Assembly (NCBI GenBank): GCA_937884485.1
Contig: CALGCG010000053.1
Coordinates: 1-14,493, forward strand
Reading direction: 5' to 3'
Length of the DNA stretch: 14,493 nt
DNA from: an uncultured Bacteroidales bacterium
GTDB lineage: Bacteria > Bacteroidota > Bacteroidia > Bacteroidales > P3
Positions within the stretch are counted from its first letter, which is position 1. Every line of letters begins with the position of its first letter. The notes under the pieces are model-generated. The model was given only the letters and a program-made list of their open reading frames with translations. It searched no databases and was not told the DNA's origin. Both the position numbers and the translations under genes were made by a program. This document shows, in pieces, positions 6,874 through 14,493 of the stretch.

Positions 6874-6920
6874 TTCGTTCTCGAAAGCGTTTGGGCTGGC
6901 GCAAGAGCGGTTCGATTGCC

Positions 6921-7412
6921 CTATTTCCGTTTCATCGTGTATGTTTCAACGACGGTGCAGTCCTCAAAGTCGTACTCGTCCTGGAATACCAGTTTGTCCG
7001 GGGTGAGTTCCACAATCTTCCATTTGATGGGATAATTCCCTGCGTTGTACCACGTGATGGTCTCATTGTCGCAAGTGTAGCCGACCCTACTTTTTGAAAT
7101 TTCCAGCGGAGGCACGGGGTCGCAGCCGCCCTTGTCGTGTTCTACCATCGTGATGGAATCCTCGTCGATATCAAATGAGATATATCTGTATTCGGCGGAA
7201 TCCAGCTTGGGGTTGTATTGCGTGGTATCGGCAGCGCTTCCTGCTGCAGCCATTTCTTCAGGGCTTTCGCTGCAATCCCATTCTTCTGTCGCTGCCACTG
7301 TCTCCCAATGCCCGACAAGTGTCTTTTCCTTGTTGTTTGCCGTCCCACTCTTGCAGGCGGACATCATCCCAAGGGCGCACAGCATAGCACCGACTAAAAT
7401 TAGTTTCTTCAT
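6921..7412 (-). CDS. Small lipoprotein, lipocalin-like
   Basis: 163 aa. The signal peptide MKKLILVGAMLCALGMMSAC ends in a lipobox (M-S-A-C, Cys20), so it should be lipid-anchored. The mature start LVGHWETVAATEEWD resembles the beginning of lipocalin-like domains in Bacteroidota lipoproteins (a G-x-W motif followed by beta strands). Strand-like segments are AEYRYISFDIDEDSITMVE, RVGYTCDNETITWYNAG, YPIKWKIVELTPDKLVFQDE and CTVVETYTMKRK, alternating with turns as in a small barrel. The ligand is unknown. It starts 20 bases after the larger lipoprotein gene and shares a nearly identical leader with it, suggesting one transcript and a duplicated 5' end. Base composition is less GC-rich than the frd genes. 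Confidence 0.75.
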   Translation of the reverse strand: MKKLILVGAMLCALGMMSACKSGTANNKEKTLVGHWETVAATEEWDCSESPEEMAAAGSAADTTQYNPKLDSAEYRYISFDIDEDSITMVEHDKGGCDPVPPLEISKSRVGYTCDNETITWYNAGNYPIKWKIVELTPDKLVFQDEYDFEDCTVVETYTMKRK

Positions 7413-7432
7413 ATTGATTAAAACATTGATTT

Positions 7433-8596
7433 TTATTTCTTCTTCAATACGTCATGTATCCATTTGTCGAAGTCTGTTCCCGCGGGGTATGTGGCCATGG
7501 TCTTGTGGTCTGCTCCGATAAGGATGGCACGATTGAAGTCTATAGAGAGCACCCGAGTCAGCCCTTTGGCATAGTAGACGTTGTCGGCAAGGCCCAGCGA
7601 GTCGGTCAGTGCTCGCATCAGTTCGGCATTGTTGCTATTTGGGAATACCATGACGATGTTCTGTATCTGTGGGGCGTATGCGTCGGGGACAAGGAAATAG
7701 TCTTTGTCCATGCCGAAATAGGCGTAGTGGAGTAGAGTTGTGCCTTGCATCTGTCGCAGTGTCACGGTGTCTCCTGTGCGGACATTGACCAGAGGGAAGT
7801 CCAGCACCGTGTCGTTGGTTTCTGTATTGGTAGTGCTAACTCGGCTTTGGATGTAAGAGTTTCCCGAAAAGCGGTCGTATTTTGCATACCAGGGAGCATC
7901 AAGGTTGAAGATGGAATCAAGCATAGCCTGCCGATTGTCGAAGCGCACATCACGGATTTCGTACCGGTAGCCACTGCCGTGTTCTATGTCGTCGGCAGCT
8001 ACAAACATTTCTTTTTGGGGGTCGTAAAAGAGTGTCAGAGGGTCATCTCGCATCTCGCAGTGGTCGGCGTAACAATGTTTCTGTGTTACTGTGGCTTTTA
8101 TGCGAAGGCTACCGTCTGCCATCAGCTTGTAGTGCGACGACTTTTCCGGTAGTGTCACCATACACCATTCGCTGTAGGTCGGGTAGTACATAGAGAAATA
8201 GTCGATGCCATACTGCAGGGTATTGCACGTCAGTTCATCGTAGAACCGGCTCTCTGTGCTGCCATCGGACAGATTGCGATAGAATGCCACGTCGAAGTCG
8301 CGGGAGCATACATATTTCACCCATTGCGGAGTGAGCAGGTTGCATTCGCCATCGGAGCAGATGTTGGCAATTACCTGCGTCGAGTCGTCGACGTTGTGTA
8401 TCACGATGTCGTACCCAATGTCGCTCAGTTCCTTATTTTTGCCTTCTATCCAATATTTGTCGATATGAAACGAAATCCATTCGTGGCGCATAAACTTGTC
8501 CACTGAGACATCGGCGGCGGTATATTTGCTTTGTGTGCAAGCGGAGAACATTCCGAGGACGCACACCATCGCGCCAAACAAAATTAGTTTCTTCAT
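7433..8596 (-). CDS. Lipoprotein with possible thioredoxin-like C-terminal domain
   Basis: 387 aa from ATG 8596; the open frame extends to 8653 but the extra 19 residues precede a clear signal peptide (MKKLILFGAMVCVLGMFSAC, lipobox F-S-A-C). Residues ~30-240 are of unknown fold with many Tyr, Asp and several Cys. The last ~130 residues (DFPLVNVRTGDTVTLRQMQG, TLLHYAYFGMD, IQNIVMVFPNSN, LTRVLSIDFNRAILIGADHK, TMATYPAGTDFDKWIHDVLK) follow the strand-helix order of TlpA/AhpC-type thioredoxin folds, but no C-x-x-C is present where the redox site should be. If correct, it is a non-redox relative; this is an inference from pattern only. It sits 70 bases after the DUF2442 gene and 20 bases before the lipocalin-like gene, all minus strand. 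Confidence 0.72.
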   Translation of the reverse strand: MKKLILFGAMVCVLGMFSACTQSKYTAADVSVDKFMRHEWISFHIDKYWIEGKNKELSDIGYDIVIHNVDDSTQVIANICSDGECNLLTPQWVKYVCSRDFDVAFYRNLSDGSTESRFYDELTCNTLQYGIDYFSMYYPTYSEWCMVTLPEKSSHYKLMADGSLRIKATVTQKHCYADHCEMRDDPLTLFYDPQKEMFVAADDIEHGSGYRYEIRDVRFDNRQAMLDSIFNLDAPWYAKYDRFSGNSYIQSRVSTTNTETNDTVLDFPLVNVRTGDTVTLRQMQGTTLLHYAYFGMDKDYFLVPDAYAPQIQNIVMVFPNSNNAELMRALTDSLGLADNVYYAKGLTRVLSIDFNRAILIGADHKTMATYPAGTDFDKWIHDVLKKK

Positions 8597-8666
8597 ATTG
8601 ATTGAAATTATGATTTCATATGTCCATCCCACCCCGCCACAAGCTTGTGACAAGCGCAGTTTTTTT

Positions 8667-8918
8667 TCAAATCACCCCTTCGTGCAGTTGCTCGATGGGG
8701 AATATCAAGTCCCAGTTGCGGCCCCAGACGATATTGCCGCCGTCGATAGTAAACGTGCGGAACTTCTTGGGGTCAAGGTATTTGTTATACTGCGGATGTG
8801 GGTGCCGACGGATATAGTCTCCCACGTCCACCGTGCTGTTGGTGCCGTCGTTGAAAATCAAACGCACCTTCAATCCGCCAAGGTCAATAGCTTCTGTTAT
8901 GTATAGTCTGTCGCTCAT
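8667..8918 (-). CDS. DUF2442-like protein
   Basis: 83 aa from ATG 8918 (MSDRLYITEAIDLGGLKVRL). I prefer this to the longer open frame from 8978 because it gives a 4-base ATGA overlap with the stop of the upstream gene, typical of translational coupling. The body LKVRLIFNDGTNSTVDVGDY, YLDPKKFRTFTIDGGNIVWG and WDLIFPIEQLHEG matches the DUF2442 pattern (beta strands, L-DP--F---ID---I-W). DUF2442 proteins often occur next to DUF4160 proteins, as here, and the pair has been considered toxin-antitoxin-like. The biochemical role is not established. Confidence 0.82.
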   Translation of the reverse strand: MSDRLYITEAIDLGGLKVRLIFNDGTNSTVDVGDYIRRHPHPQYNKYLDPKKFRTFTIDGGNIVWGRNWDLIFPIEQLHEGVI

Positions 8919-9217
8919 AGTCTTGTTTTGATATTGGTGCTTCTCACCTGCTGTTTCATCACAAAGAAACGTACCCATTTGTCGATGATATTCTTGCTAT
9001 ATTTACTGATAAATGCCTCGGCAATGTGCTTGTCTTTCGATGACAATGGCGGCACGCCATGTTTCTCTCGGATATTGATTCGCTCCAGGTCGCCGTTCAT
9101 CATGATTAGCTCAAAAATGCTCTCTTCATCTCCATGTTTTACATGCACGTGAATCGGCTCATGCTCATTGGAGTAAAAGTAGAAGATAAATCCGAAGTAT
9201 TCGTATATCTTAGGCAT
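8915..9217 (-). CDS. DUF4160-like protein
   Basis: 100 aa. The start MPKIYEYFGFIFYFYSNEHEPIHVHVKHG carries the DUF4160 hallmark of a short beta region followed by E/D-H-x-P-x-H-V-H-V. The C-terminal helix (SKDKHIAEAFISKYSKNIIDKWVRFF) ends in a basic tail. It overlaps the DUF2442 start by four bases. The full promoter at 9241-9271 implies a leader of only about 17 bases. The His-rich motif might bind metal, but no activity is known. The pair resembles a toxin-antitoxin or ribosome/host-factor module by gene arrangement only. Confidence 0.85.
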   Translation of the reverse strand: MPKIYEYFGFIFYFYSNEHEPIHVHVKHGDEESIFELIMMNGDLERINIREKHGVPPLSSKDKHIAEAFISKYSKNIIDKWVRFFVMKQQVRSTNIKTRL

Positions 9218-9240
9218 ATCACTATTGTTATTTCACGCTG

Positions 9241-9271
9241 CAAAGATACACATTTTTTCCTATTCGGCAAA
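9241..9271 (-). promoter_or_regulatory. Bacteroides-type promoter of the DUF4160-DUF2442 operon
   Basis: The minus strand reads TTTG (9271-9268), exactly 19 bases, then TATCTTTG (9248-9241), a full consensus match. Start of transcription is expected near 9234, 17 bases before the ATG at 9217. The remaining bases up to the frd terminator (9272-9354) show nothing else. Confidence 0.75.
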
Positions 9272-9354
9272 ATATAATTGTTTGTTGTTGTAAAACACCA
9301 CGTTGGTTTCCGAACCGGGAGTAAAACCTAAAGACTAATTTTGTGCATAAAGAA

Positions 9355-9395
9355 AGATGCCTTTGGCATCGGTGTTATCCGAGCCAAAGGCATCT
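9355..9395 (-). terminator. Intrinsic terminator of the frd operon
   Basis: A perfect 13-bp stem pairs 9355-9367 with 9383-9395 (AGATGCCTTTGGC and complement). The 15-base loop contains a further TCGG/CCGA pairing. On the minus strand the hairpin is followed by TTCTTTATG. It lies 62 bases after the frdB stop codon. Confidence 0.8.
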
Positions 9396-9416
9396 CTTGT
9401 ACTGGTGTGTCGCTCG

Positions 9417-9456
9417 TCAATCGCGGCGGTCGCGGCCGAACAACGCCTGACGGCGG
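9417..9456 (-). other. Out-of-frame duplicate of the FrdB C-terminal tail
   Basis: FrdB ends LFGRDRNN. Immediately after its TAA, shifted by one base, the sequence reads RRQALFGRDRRD and stops at 9417-9419. The shared LFGRDR suggests a duplicated or formerly in-frame tail that a frameshift cut off. Confidence 0.5.
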
Positions 9457-10215
9457 TTAGTTGTTGCGGTCTCGGCCGAAGAGGCTGCCGATCCACTGGC
9501 GGTTGAGGCGGGCGATGTTCTGGCGCTTGATCTGCTTGGGGCATTCGGCCTCGCAGGCGTAGGTGTTGGTGCAGGAGCCGAAGCCCAGCTCGTCCATCTT
9601 GCAGACCATCTTCTTGACGCGGTCCATGGCCTCGGGCTGGCCCTGGGGCAGCAGGGCGAGGTGGCTCACCTTGGCGCCCACGAAGAGCATGGCGCTGGCG
9701 TTCTTGCAGGCTGCCACGCAGGCGCCGCAGCCGATGCAGGCGGCGGCATCCATGGCCTGGTCGGCCTTGTGCTTGGGCACGAGGATATTGTTGGCGTCGG
9801 GCACGCCGCCGGTGGTGGCGCTGATGTAGCCGCCGGCCTGGATGATCTTGTCGAAGGCCGTGCGGTCCACCACGAGGTCGCGGATCACCGGGAAGGCCTT
9901 GGCACGCCAGGGCTCCACCCAGATTTCGTCGCCGTCGTGGAAGTGGCGCATGTGGAGCTGGCAGGTGGTCACACCGTCGTCGTTGCCGTGGGGACGGCCG
10001 TTGATGTAGAGGCCGCACATGCCGCAGATGCCTTCGCGGCAGTCGTTGTCGAAGCAGACGGGGTGGGTGATATGGTCGTTGACCAGCTTCTCGTTGAGCT
10101 GGTCGAGCATCTCGAGGAACGAGCAGTCGGCGCTGATATTGTCGATCTCGTAGGTCTCGAAGTGCCCTTTGGCGCGGGCGTTCTCCTGGCGCCAGATATG
10201 TAGTGTGAATTTCAT
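9457..10215 (-). CDS. frdB: Fumarate reductase/succinate dehydrogenase iron-sulfur subunit
   Basis: 252 aa, normal family length. It carries electrons between the cytochrome b and the flavin. [2Fe-2S] ligands: C59, C64, C67 and C85 (DCREGICGMCGLYING...TTC). The second domain has C160-x2-C163-x2-C166-x3-C170 (CIGCGACVAACKN) and C215, C221, C225 (GSCTNTYACEAECPK), giving the [4Fe-4S] and [3Fe-4S] clusters. HHIWR-like start and EPWRAKAFPVIRDLVVDR match Bacteroidota FrdB/SdhB. It is the last gene of the operon, 86 bases after frdA, with a strong terminator downstream. Direction in vivo (fumarate reduction) is inferred from anaerobic relatives. Confidence 0.96.
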   Translation of the reverse strand: MKFTLHIWRQENARAKGHFETYEIDNISADCSFLEMLDQLNEKLVNDHITHPVCFDNDCREGICGMCGLYINGRPHGNDDGVTTCQLHMRHFHDGDEIWVEPWRAKAFPVIRDLVVDRTAFDKIIQAGGYISATTGGVPDANNILVPKHKADQAMDAAACIGCGACVAACKNASAMLFVGAKVSHLALLPQGQPEAMDRVKKMVCKMDELGFGSCTNTYACEAECPKQIKRQNIARLNRQWIGSLFGRDRNN

Positions 10216-10224
10216 CGTTAAAAA

Positions 10225-10287
10225 GTTTAAGGTTTAAGGTTTAAGGTTTAAAGTAAAAGAATGCGTCAGCCTCCTTAAACTTTAAAC
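10225..10287 (-). repeat. GTTTAAG heptads with inverted copy between frdA and frdB
   Basis: Four 7-base units at 10225-10252 are followed by CCTTAAACTTTAAAC (10273-10287), which can pair with two of them. The frdA-frdB transcript would have a modest hairpin here, with one A-C mismatch, which could affect the relative amounts or stability of the two cistrons. Confidence 0.5.
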
Positions 10288-10301
10288 AAACATTAAACTG
10301 A

Positions 10302-12275
<1,974 letters not shown>

Positions 12276-12309
12276 TGCGAATGGATAATTGAAAGTTACA
12301 AATTGAAAA

Positions 12310-13275
12310 TTAGAGGCCGAGGAATACGAGTATCGGCACGGCGGCGAAGCCGAGGGTGATGATCCAGGTGTAGATCTGGCCGCAGACCTCGATGGCGGTG
12401 TTGTACTTGTAGTTGTTCAGGCCCAGGGTCTGGAAGGCCGAGGGGAAGGCATGGCGCAGGTGCATGAACAGGGCCACGAAGGCCACGAGGTAGAGCAGCA
12501 CCATGATGCCGTTGTGGAAGAGCTCGCGGCTCATGTAGTAGAAGTCGGGTTCCACGCCGCACTCGGGCGCTTTCTCCTTGAGCATCTGGCGCTCTTCGTA
12601 GGTGATGTGGCGTATCCATTTGCGGTCCTCGCTGAAGTTGTCCTCTTGGATGGCCTTGTCGATGAACTCGGCCACGGGCACGGAGTTCTTAAGGCTCTGC
12701 ATGTTGGCCTCCATTTCGGCCACCTGCTCGGGGGTGAGCTGGTCGGCATACATGGCCATCTGGTTCTCCACGGCGGCAGCCACGTCGGCAATCTCCATGC
12801 CGTTCTGGCGGGAGTATTGCATGATGGTGACGACCTCCTCGGTCTGCAGTTTCTCCATCTCGACCATGTAGTCGCCCTTCACCCAGCCTATCTTGACAAA
12901 ATAGAACTGGCAGAAGTGCATCACCAGGAAGGCGAAGATGAGGATGCCGGTCCACATCATCAGGCGCGACGTGGTGTGGGTCTTGCTCTGCTGGCGCTGG
13001 TGATAGCGCGTGGGACGCGCCAGACGGTTGGTCAGCGCGAGCCAGAGCGTCAGCAGTATGTGCAGGGCGATGACTCCGAGGAGGATGACCTCGAAGATCT
13101 TCACCACCCAGTTGGTGCCCATGAAGTGGCAGAAGGCCGAATACCACGCTCCGTCGTCGTGGCGCAGGATGAAGAGGTTGGCAGTCATGTGGAACAGCAG
13201 GAAGAGCAGCAGGAAAGCGCCCACCAGTGCCACAAGGAGCTTCTTCGTGATGGAGTGAATTTTGGGTAATTCCAT
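12310..13275 (-). CDS. frdC: Succinate dehydrogenase/fumarate reductase cytochrome b subunit, enlarged
   Basis: 321 aa from ATG 13275 (MELPKIHSITKKLL). The open frame continues to 13362 but overlaps the promoter and is not hydrophobic. Five membrane segments are visible at ~13-37, 58-81, 105-127, 252-275 and 297-320. One histidine in each of the first four (H29, H72, H120, H272) fits the bis-His ligation of two hemes b in this family, which passes electrons from menaquinol to FrdB. Family members are usually about 210-240 aa, from memory. The excess lies between the third and fourth segments: a charged, helical insertion at ~133-248 (EMEKLQTEEVVTIMQYSRQN ... VPVAEFIDKAIQEDNFSEDR). First gene of the frdCAB operon. 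Confidence 0.93.
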   Translation of the reverse strand: MELPKIHSITKKLLVALVGAFLLLFLLFHMTANLFILRHDDGAWYSAFCHFMGTNWVVKIFEVILLGVIALHILLTLWLALTNRLARPTRYHQRQQSKTHTTSRLMMWTGILIFAFLVMHFCQFYFVKIGWVKGDYMVEMEKLQTEEVVTIMQYSRQNGMEIADVAAAVENQMAMYADQLTPEQVAEMEANMQSLKNSVPVAEFIDKAIQEDNFSEDRKWIRHITYEERQMLKEKAPECGVEPDFYYMSRELFHNGIMVLLYLVAFVALFMHLRHAFPSAFQTLGLNNYKYNTAIEVCGQIYTWIITLGFAAVPILVFLGL

Positions 13276-13329
13276 AGAGTGTGTTGTTTTTGTTGTTATT
13301 ATATAATATTCCTCATAAATTTGAAAGTG

Positions 13330-13363
13330 CAAATTTACGAAAAAAAAACGATATGGATACAAA
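13330..13363 (-). promoter_or_regulatory. Promoter of the frdCAB operon
   Basis: The minus strand reads TTTG (13363-13360), 22 bases, then TAAATTTG (13337-13330). The -7 element is a full match; the spacer is slightly long. The leader would be about 48 bases. It separates frd from the DUF6266 gene upstream on the same strand. Confidence 0.65.
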
Positions 13364-13387
13364 AATATTCAAATCTTGCCGCTGACG

Positions 13388-14260
13388 CTAAACGATGAGC
13401 CTTTCAGACGGCGACAGCCCGTCGTCGTCGGCCCGCCCGTCGCCTTGCCGTGGCGGCGTCCCCCGCATGGCGGAGGGGGTGGGGGCGAGCACCTCGCCCG
13501 TCTCCGGGTCGACGGTCTCCCCGCAGAACCCGGAAACCCCGGAGACTTCGGACAATCCGGAAATTCCGGAAAATCCGGCTTCTCCGGCCTCCCCGGCAAC
13601 CCCGGCATACGCCGTCTCCGAGCAGCGCCCCTGGGCGTCCTGCACGAAGGCATAGACATGGAGCGCCAGCGTCCCGCCGGCAACGCCCTCCCCGGCAGCG
13701 CCCCCGCCGGCAAAGAAAGCGTCAGGCAGCGCCACGCTCGCCTTCTGCATGCGGCGGTAGACGGCGTTGCTCAGGTAGCCCTGCTCCAGCTCCTCGCTGT
13801 AGATCCAGAAATAGACGTTGTCGTACATGCTGCACGACCGCCTGAGGGGGTTCTTATCGAAGCTGATGTTCAGCACGTTGTCCCCGTCCACCGAGGCCTC
13901 GGTCAGCGCCACGGGCGCCACGGGGCCGCCGCTGACCTGCAGGGCGGCGTAGTCCACCTTCAGGGCCCCGTCCACGTCGCTGAAAGCCTGCTGGTTGGCC
14001 TTGACGAAGAGGTTCAGCGCGGTCATGTTCATATCGTCGGCCGGGAGCTTGAGGCCGATGTTCACGGCCCAGCGCATCCGGCCGGCGAGCTGCACCTCGG
14101 CCTTGAACAAGGCGCGGTGCGCCTGCTGCGCCTCGGTGCGCGGGTTTTTGACAAAGCGCGACTGCGAGCGCATGCACCACAGTCCCTTCCAGCGGTAGCC
14201 CACCACCGGACCGAGCTTCCCGTTGAAGCCCCCAAGAAATCCTTCTGTCTGTTTAGCCAT
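13388..14260 (-). CDS. DUF6266 family protein with repeat-derived tail
   Basis: 290 aa. The start MAKQTEGFLGGFNGKLGPVV, then GYRWKGLWCMRSQSRFVKNPRTEAQ, is the hallmark of DUF6266, a family common in Bacteroidota with no known role; members are about 200 aa, from memory. No signal peptide is seen. The conserved part runs to ~215 (NVYFWIYSEELEQGYLSNAV, LHVYAFVQDAQGRCSETAYAG). Residues ~194-201 come from a dispersed palindromic repeat. Residues ~219-244 are tripeptide repeats of the type x-[S/A]-G encoded by exact 9-base periods. The last ~45 residues (ETVDPETGEVLAPTPSAMRG onwards) are polar and probably disordered. No clear promoter is seen upstream. Confidence 0.85.
   Translation of the reverse strand: MAKQTEGFLGGFNGKLGPVVGYRWKGLWCMRSQSRFVKNPRTEAQQAHRALFKAEVQLAGRMRWAVNIGLKLPADDMNMTALNLFVKANQQAFSDVDGALKVDYAALQVSGGPVAPVALTEASVDGDNVLNISFDKNPLRRSCSMYDNVYFWIYSEELEQGYLSNAVYRRMQKASVALPDAFFAGGGAAGEGVAGGTLALHVYAFVQDAQGRCSETAYAGVAGEAGEAGFSGISGLSEVSGVSGFCGETVDPETGEVLAPTPSAMRGTPPRQGDGRADDDGLSPSERLIV
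13530..13605 (-). repeat. Nine 9-base units in the DUF6266 gene
   Basis: CCGG (once TCGG) recurs exactly every nine bases at 13530, 13539, 13548, 13557, 13566, 13575, 13584, 13593 and 13602. On the coding strand each unit gives three residues, producing G-F-S-G-I-S-G-L-S-E-V-S-G-V-S-G. A run like this can change length by slippage without breaking the frame. Confidence 0.8.
13659..13682 (-). repeat. Dispersed 24-bp palindromic repeat, copy 6 (inside DUF6266 gene)
   Basis: The minus strand reads TGCCGGCGGGACGCTGGCGC then TCCA, one base from the intergenic copies. It encodes A-G-G-T-L-A-L-H in the same codon phase as the copies at 987 and 3602. Confidence 0.7.
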
Positions 14261-14292
14261 AGGCGAATGTGTTTGATATTGAACGTTTTTTT

Positions 14293-14346
14293 AACGGCGA
14301 AATTATCTTTTTATAACGGCGAAATTTTCTTTTTAAAACGGCGAAT
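14293..14346 (-). repeat. 22-bp tandem repeat upstream of the DUF6266 gene
   Basis: Two full units (14293-14314 and 14315-14336) and the start of a third. Each begins AACGGCGAAATT followed by a T-rich stretch. The third unit merges into the 49-bp repeat copy C. It lies 33 bases before the DUF6266 start codon. Confidence 0.7.
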
Positions 14347-14387
14347 TAATCGAATTTTACGAATGCTGCGCGGGTCAATTACAGGCG
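14339..14387 (-). repeat. Dispersed 49-bp intergenic repeat, copy C (inverted)
   Basis: On the minus strand it starts CGCCTGTAATTG and ends ATTCGCCG. It aligns without gaps to copies A and B. The flank beyond 14387 (ATTATTCGCGTAATT on the minus strand) resembles the bases just before copy A. Confidence 0.65.
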
Positions 14388-14436
14388 AATTACGCGAATA
14401 ATTGCTGCCGCAGGTTGTCGATTGTCCTCTTCTGTA

Positions 14437-14493
14437 GAGACGCGGCATGCCGCGTCTCCATGAAATGCTTCTGTCTGCCGGGAGACGCGGCAT
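14437..14493. repeat. GAGACGCGGCA palindromic repeat, one full and one cut copy
   Basis: Bases 14437-14458 are a perfect 22-base palindrome: GAGACGCGGCA followed by its complement. A second copy starts at 14482 and is cut by the window edge after 12 bases. Similar sequences recur in many bacterial genomes, from memory. The gap 14388-14436 holds nothing else that I can identify. Confidence 0.75.

Noticed and set aside
8638..8670. CACAAGCTTGTG palindrome followed by a T-run on the plus strand as a terminator
   Set aside because: The T-run is on the strand without a gene; the minus-strand reading has no T-run, so it does not end the DUF2442 transcript convincingly.
13276..13362. 29-residue N-terminal extension of FrdC
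   Set aside because: It overlaps the frd promoter elements and has no membrane or family character; ATG 13275 fits the family start.
14311..14493. 60-aa open frame on the minus strand at the right edge
   Set aside because: It consists wholly of the 22-bp, 49-bp and GAGACGCGGCA repeats, with no independent coding sign.

Overview
The window looks like chromosomal DNA of a gut-type member of the Bacteroidota, probably order Bacteroidales. The reasons are the three-gene succinate dehydrogenase/fumarate reductase set with a fused di-heme cytochrome b, a DUF6266 protein, a dipeptidyl-peptidase IV-like start, CarboxypepD_reg-like domains, several lipoproteins, and promoter-like sites of the Bacteroides type (TTTG, about 19-22 bases, TAnnTTTG) in AT-rich gaps between GC-rich genes. 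Family names come from recognising motifs by eye; no search was run.

Layout, left to right. 1-558 (-): 5' end of a DPP IV-like S9 peptidase gene, running off the left edge, with a very good promoter at 594-624. 688-1476 (+): protein with a Cys-rich N-terminus, an internal hydrophobic segment and a CarboxypepD_reg-like domain. 1477-1846: a long gap holding a heptad repeat, a dispersed 49-bp repeat and a ~149-bp near-palindrome made of 11-base units. 1847-2458 (+): small radical SAM enzyme. 2459-2682: gap between convergent genes with a second long inverted repeat and another copy of the 49-bp repeat. 2683-3645 (-): His-rich CDF-family zinc/metal exporter. 3646-4035: palindromic repeats and heptads. 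4036-6832 (+): likely two-gene operon of exported proteins, one with TPR-like repeats and one with a CarboxypepD_reg-like domain. 6921-9217 (-): a lower-GC block of four genes (DUF4160, DUF2442, two lipoproteins), headed by a textbook promoter. 9355-13363 (-): complete frdC-frdA-frdB operon with its own promoter and a strong terminator. 13388-14260 (-): DUF6266 protein with a tripeptide-repeat tail. 14261-14493: repeats only.

The best-understood unit is the frd operon. FrdA (flavoprotein), FrdB (three iron-sulfur clusters) and FrdC (di-heme membrane anchor) form the quinol:fumarate reductase/succinate dehydrogenase complex that these anaerobes use to end electron transport and make succinate. 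FrdC here carries an unusually large hydrophilic insertion of about 110 residues.

The most unusual content lies between and inside genes. There are at least three families of dispersed repeats: a 24-bp palindrome in six copies, three of them inside genes and all in the same codon phase; a 49-bp repeat whose three copies align without gaps; and a GAGACGCGGCA palindrome at the right edge. There are also long inverted repeats built from short tandem units, whose imperfect pairs are mostly G-U when read as plus-strand RNA. I see no CRISPR array, tRNA, rRNA, transposase or phage gene. I found no complete defence system; the DUF4160-DUF2442 pair is the nearest to a toxin-antitoxin-like module.
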